Shown here piece after piece: positions 61,175 to 64,000 of a stretch of 64,000 bases of DNA. This DNA comes from Candidatus Cloacimonetes bacterium HGW-Cloacimonetes-3 (GTDB taxonomy: Bacteria; Cloacimonadota; Cloacimonadia; Cloacimonadales; Cloacimonadaceae). How positions within the stretch are numbered: the first letter of the stretch is position 1; each line of letters starts with the position of its first letter. Below the pieces are notes generated by a model that was not told the DNA's origin, did no database searches, and saw only the letters and a list, made by a program, of their open reading frames with translations. Location: NCBI GenBank assembly GCA_002840645.1, contig PHBO01000003.1, forward strand, positions 248,001 through 312,000, in the 5' to 3' direction. A program made the position numbers and the translations under genes.

Positions 61175-61433
61175 GGACTAATATATAGGACGAAAACATG
61201 CGCAGGCAGTTTACAAAGCACGCGGGGCGGCATTTCATAGCGAGGGTGTGATGCGCATGCGGCTGTGAACTGGATATGGAAGGGCTCAGAGATTTAACAG
61301 AGAGTTAAAGAGAAAAAGAGAGTATGGATTCCTGAAAAATGGGGACTAAAATATTGGGATTAAACAAGCGCAGGCAATATAGGTGCAGACAGATGATAAA
61401 GCCCGGAGGGCGAAATAGCATAGCGAGGGTGTG
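61175..61433. repeat. Diverged direct repeat with CATAGCGAGGGTGTG ends
   Basis: GGACTAATATATAGGA ... GCGCAGGCA ... CATAGCGAGGGTGTG (61175-61250) recurs as GGACTAAAATATTGGG ... GCGCAGGCA ... CATAGCGAGGGTGTG (61343-61433). The second copy carries the fuller AAGCCCGGAGGGCGAAATAG segment. It is non-coding. Confidence 0.7.
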
Positions 61434-61840
61434 CAGCTACGTGAGCCACATAAATGAGCATTGCGAGTTAATGGGGTGAGGTAGCGAAACCCCTCGTAAC
61501 AATCCGCACATTGCATTTAGCCCTTCATGGGCGATACTTCACAGAGTGCAGGGTAGTTCCAATGCTAACGATGAAGTCCAATCGGCTATTGAAGATAGCA
61601 GGTATCTATGAAGTTAGGATAAGCCGCTTGAACTCCATCTGCACAAGATTTGATGTTAATCCCCTTCGCTTTTACACCAAGTAACTCTCTGCTTTTCTCC
61701 GCTCTACTCTGCTTTTCTCTGTGTTGAAAGGAAATCTTTACACCTATTCCCCGTTTTGCTAATAAGCTCCCCAAATATAATCCTTGACCAAAACCCAAGG
61801 CTGAAAAATGATATAATAAAGATAAATAGTCTGAGGGATT
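61434..61840. other. Intergenic region with one hairpin, no gene seen
   Basis: A hairpin at about 61467-61500 pairs GTTA..GGGGT with ACCCC..TAAC around GAGGTAGCGAA, resembling the 32427-32456 hairpin. No open frame with a ribosome site is apparent up to the truncated methylase gene. Confidence 0.55.
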
Positions 61841-62206
61841 ATGAGCGATATAGCTATTCAACGCTTCCTGAGCGAACTGGAAGTTTTAAAGCACCGTAGC
61901 GGCAAACCCAATGAATCCTCTATCTGCATTGCCTTTATAAAGCTGTTGGGCGAATACGCCAAAGCCAAAGACCTGCGTCTGGTGCCGGAAGTACCCGTTA
62001 AGGGCAAGCTGGGCAAAACCGTTACACCCGATGGCACCCTAAATGATACTCTGGTGCTGGATTGGGGCTATTGGGAAAGCAAGGACGAATTTGACGATCT
62101 GGAAAAGGAAATTGTAGGTAAGTTCGCCAAAGGCTATCCTGACGATAACATCCTATTCGAGGATAGCATCCATGCGGAAGGGTGCTTTGAATCGCAGTGT
62201 AATTAA
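61841..62206 (+). pseudogene. Truncated N-terminus of a large restriction-modification methylase (type ISP/IIG-like)
   Basis: The 121 codons begin MSDIAIQRFLSELEVL and continue through DGTLNDTLVLDWGYWE and FAKGYPDDNILFEDS. This resembles the N-terminal region of very large (about 1000+ residue) N6-adenine methylase/restriction fusions. Homology appears to stop right after FEDS; the last ten codons (IHAEGCFESQCN) do not fit, and a stop follows. The methylase domain is therefore missing. A complete type II restriction pair lies just downstream, and an open frame resumes at 63914, suggesting that the pair was inserted into the gene. Confidence 0.65.
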
Positions 62207-62348
62207 TTAGATATTTTTGGAGTATCAGTAAAACACACACGTGATTTATAAATGATAGATTGGATTGGATTCTACGTAAATCCCTCAATGATTATCTTGA
62301 CAAAAAACAGTGATATTTAAAGACTTGCCTCAATTAAATGGAGAGAAC

Positions 62349-62990
62349 ATGGATAAAAGTGTGAAAGACTTATTCACTGACCCAGAAATTACGGCAAAGA
62401 TACAGACAAAATTTCCCATACTCTTTCATATGGCGGAAGAGGAAACTAAGAGAGATGGCAGAATAGGTATGGAGGTCGGAACTATGAGGGAAAGAATAGT
62501 TGTTTCTCTACTTATCTATTATTTTGGAGAGCAGCGAGTTAATACTCATGTTCCAACAACAGAAGCCGAGAAAGACGTGATTCTTGATAATATTCCAATA
62601 TCTATCAAGACTATCACCTCAAAATCAAACTACAATTATGGTGGCGTAAAAGTTTCGTGGACAGTAGATGCAGCAAAAGCCAAGGAATTCGCAGACAACT
62701 ACACACCTACTTGTGACATATTATTTGTGCAAATAAGCTGGGCAAATATCGGTGCTTTCTATTATATACCCAAGAAAGTACAGCAAGATGTTTTATTAAC
62801 ATTGGGCAGTGAGAGTTTTATCAAACTACCTAAAGCAGGCACAAACCCCCGAGGTATAGAGTTTAGTAATACTGCTTTCAGATTGCTCTGTGAAAATAAA
62901 GAGACTTTCAAGTTAGCAATTGATTGGAAGAAACCAGATGTACAGATTGATGTTTATCAAAAATGGATAGAGCTATGGCAACAAGATTAG
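62349..62990 (+). CDS. Type II restriction endonuclease, possibly ThaI-like
   Basis: I take ATG at 62349 (MDKSVKDLF), preceded by GGAGAG; an upstream GTG at 62310 would add 13 residues. This gives 213 residues. A PD-(D/E)XK-type core is visible: an E in MEVGTMRERIVVS (about residue 45), then D-x9-SIK in EKDVILDNIPISIKTIT (about 84-100). An adjacent DNA methyltransferase gene overlaps its 3' end, the normal arrangement of a type II system. Resemblance to the ThaI family is from memory of that family's SIKT motif and is tentative. The cut site is not readable. Confidence 0.75.
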   Translation: MDKSVKDLFTDPEITAKIQTKFPILFHMAEEETKRDGRIGMEVGTMRERIVVSLLIYYFGEQRVNTHVPTTEAEKDVILDNIPISIKTITSKSNYNYGGVKVSWTVDAAKAKEFADNYTPTCDILFVQISWANIGAFYYIPKKVQQDVLLTLGSESFIKLPKAGTNPRGIEFSNTAFRLLCENKETFKLAIDWKKPDVQIDVYQKWIELWQQD

Positions 62991-63883
62991 ATAAAAAACA
63001 GGGTACTAGCACCAGTTCTTTTGGTAGCCCGGGAAGAATTAATCATGATTCATCATCATTTTACAATTCCCGCCTTTATGAAGGTTTAGCTTCTGACGTT
63101 ACTAAAATAAGAGCTGAGAACCTTATGCCAGAGTGTTATTTAAACAAGCATTTCTGCCAATCAAGCGAAAACATGGTTCAATTACCAGACCGATCCGTAC
63201 ATCTGATGATAACTTCACCTCCGTATAATGTTACTAAAGCTTACGATAATAACCTAAACTTGGATGAGTACAGAAGTTTGCTGAAAAGTATCTGGAAAGA
63301 AACACATCGAGTATTGGTAGATGGAGGAAGGGTTTGTATTAATGTTGCTAACTTGGGAAGAAAACCCTACATCCCCTTGCATAGTTACATTATAGAGGAT
63401 ATGCAGAAACTGGGTTTCTTTATGCGGGGAGAGATTATTTGGAATAAAGGTACCAGTGCAAGCCCTTCAACTGCATGGGGTACTTGGCTTTCGGCTAAAA
63501 ATCCTGTTCTTAGGGATATTCACGAGTATATCCTTATATTTTGTAAGGGGAGCTACACAAGAGAAAAAAGTGATAAAGTAAGTGATATAACAAGAGATGA
63601 GTTTTTGGAATACACAAAAAGTGTTTGGGATTTTTCAGCAGTATCTGCAAAGAAAATTGGGCATCCTGCTCCTTTTCCAGAAGAGTTACCTAAACGCCTT
63701 ATAAAGCTTTATTCCTTTGTTGGTGATGTAGTTTTAGATCCCTTCTTAGGAAGTGGGACTACCAGCTTAGCAGCAGTAAAAACTAACAGAAACTACGTGG
63801 GTTACGATTTAAACCAAGATTACATTGATCTTGCTGATAGAAGAGTAAGCACATATTTGGATGTTACTGAGATTGATATTTGA
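62963..63883 (+). CDS. DNA methyltransferase of the type II restriction-modification pair
   Basis: A 306-residue N4-cytosine/N6-adenine amino-methyltransferase. The catalytic motif IV is TSPPYN (SPPY at 85-88). The AdoMet-binding motif I, DPFLGSGTT (259-267), comes after it, so the order is that of the beta group. The target-recognition region lies between (about 130-250). The start at 62963 overlaps the endonuclease gene by 28 bp; an alternative ATG at 62975 would lose four residues. Base composition is more AT-rich than the surrounding genes, as expected for an acquired cassette. Confidence 0.93.
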   Translation: MDRAMATRLDKKQGTSTSSFGSPGRINHDSSSFYNSRLYEGLASDVTKIRAENLMPECYLNKHFCQSSENMVQLPDRSVHLMITSPPYNVTKAYDNNLNLDEYRSLLKSIWKETHRVLVDGGRVCINVANLGRKPYIPLHSYIIEDMQKLGFFMRGEIIWNKGTSASPSTAWGTWLSAKNPVLRDIHEYILIFCKGSYTREKSDKVSDITRDEFLEYTKSVWDFSAVSAKKIGHPAPFPEELPKRLIKLYSFVGDVVLDPFLGSGTTSLAAVKTNRNYVGYDLNQDYIDLADRRVSTYLDVTEIDI

Positions 63884-63913
63884 TTACTGTTTTACTTGGA
63901 AGCAGTGCGCTAA

Positions 63914-64000
63914 ATTTCTTTTCTCTATTTGTTGCCGCAGCATATTAACTGCATAGATACAGAACTGGACATTATCGGCAGCCCCAAAGCCAAGCTGAAA
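63914..64000 (+). pseudogene. Open frame running off the window, possible continuation of the interrupted methylase gene
   Basis: The frame is open from 63914 to the last base (29 codons). It contains HINCIDTELDIIGSPKAKLK at the end and no ATG. The composition is protein-like. It could be the remainder of the gene truncated at 62206, but the short view does not prove it. Confidence 0.35.

Overview
The window looks like a chromosome segment of a Gram-negative, probably anaerobic, amino-acid-fermenting bacterium. The nearest fit I can offer is Candidatus Cloacimonadota (Cloacimonas-like). That placement is an inference from gene content: very large secreted proteins built from beta-helix, 'choice-of-anchor J' and HYDIN-like modules, one with a type IX secretion (T9SS) C-terminal sorting domain, together with a MutL/GlmL-type protein, histidine ammonia-lyase and pyruvate phosphate dikinase. 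No 16S rRNA gene or other decisive marker is present.

Layout. 1-1.8 kb: the 3' end of a mutL/glmL-like gene and a partner of unknown function. 2.1-8.2 kb (minus): a 1998-residue secreted beta-helix protein with a T9SS-type tail. 8.7-10.4 kb: a class V PLP enzyme. 10.8-25.1 kb: the core translation/transcription block (tRNA-Thr, a 3'-damaged tRNA-Tyr, tRNA-Thr, tuf, rpmG, tRNA-Trp, secE, nusG, rplKAJL, rpoBC, rpsL, rpsG). fusA is not downstream and the expected tRNA-Gly is missing. 26.2-32.1 kb: a 1956-residue secreted C10 (streptopain-like) peptidase without a T9SS tail. 33-39.7 kb: hutH, a TPR lipoprotein resembling PorW/SprE, a membrane protein, truA and hisS. 40-45.4 kb (minus): phosphomannomutase/phosphoglucomutase, a YkvA-like protein with rdgB, and ppdK. 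45.8-52.2 kb: an envelope run of helix-hairpin-helix/outer-membrane protein, PorV/FadL-like barrel, 5'-nucleotidase and flavodoxin-like protein. 52.2-57.3 kb (minus): a surface-sugar-like cluster (Gfo/Idh dehydrogenase, epimerase, glycosyltransferase 2, asparagine-synthase-like protein). 57.7-60.8 kb: an APH-like kinase, a small exported protein, an M28 peptidase lipoprotein and another exported protein. 61.8-64 kb: a truncated modification-methylase gene next to a compact type II restriction-modification pair.

The most striking structure is not a gene. Six intergenic loci (about 10.5, 25.3, 32.8, 39.7, 45.6 and 61.0 kb) carry elements with an exact or near-exact 11-bp period. Five are long palindromes; the 45.6 kb one is mainly a tandem repeat with a short central palindrome. 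In the two clearest (32.8 and 61.0 kb) a constant 5-mer (TTAAT) alternates with variable 6-mers in the left arm, and the right arm is the exact complement. Core sequences differ between loci, but one boundary always carries a CYTGCTT(G)-like word. The two related copies differ at two positions, and both differences are compensated in the opposite arm. The elements lie in divergent, convergent and co-directional gaps, so they are not simply terminators. I regard this as the best candidate for an undescribed element family.

The envelope genes form a coherent theme: a T9SS-tailed secreted protein, candidate T9SS accessory lipoprotein and barrel, other exported proteins and a polysaccharide-like cluster. 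The functional links among them are inferred from family resemblance and position only.
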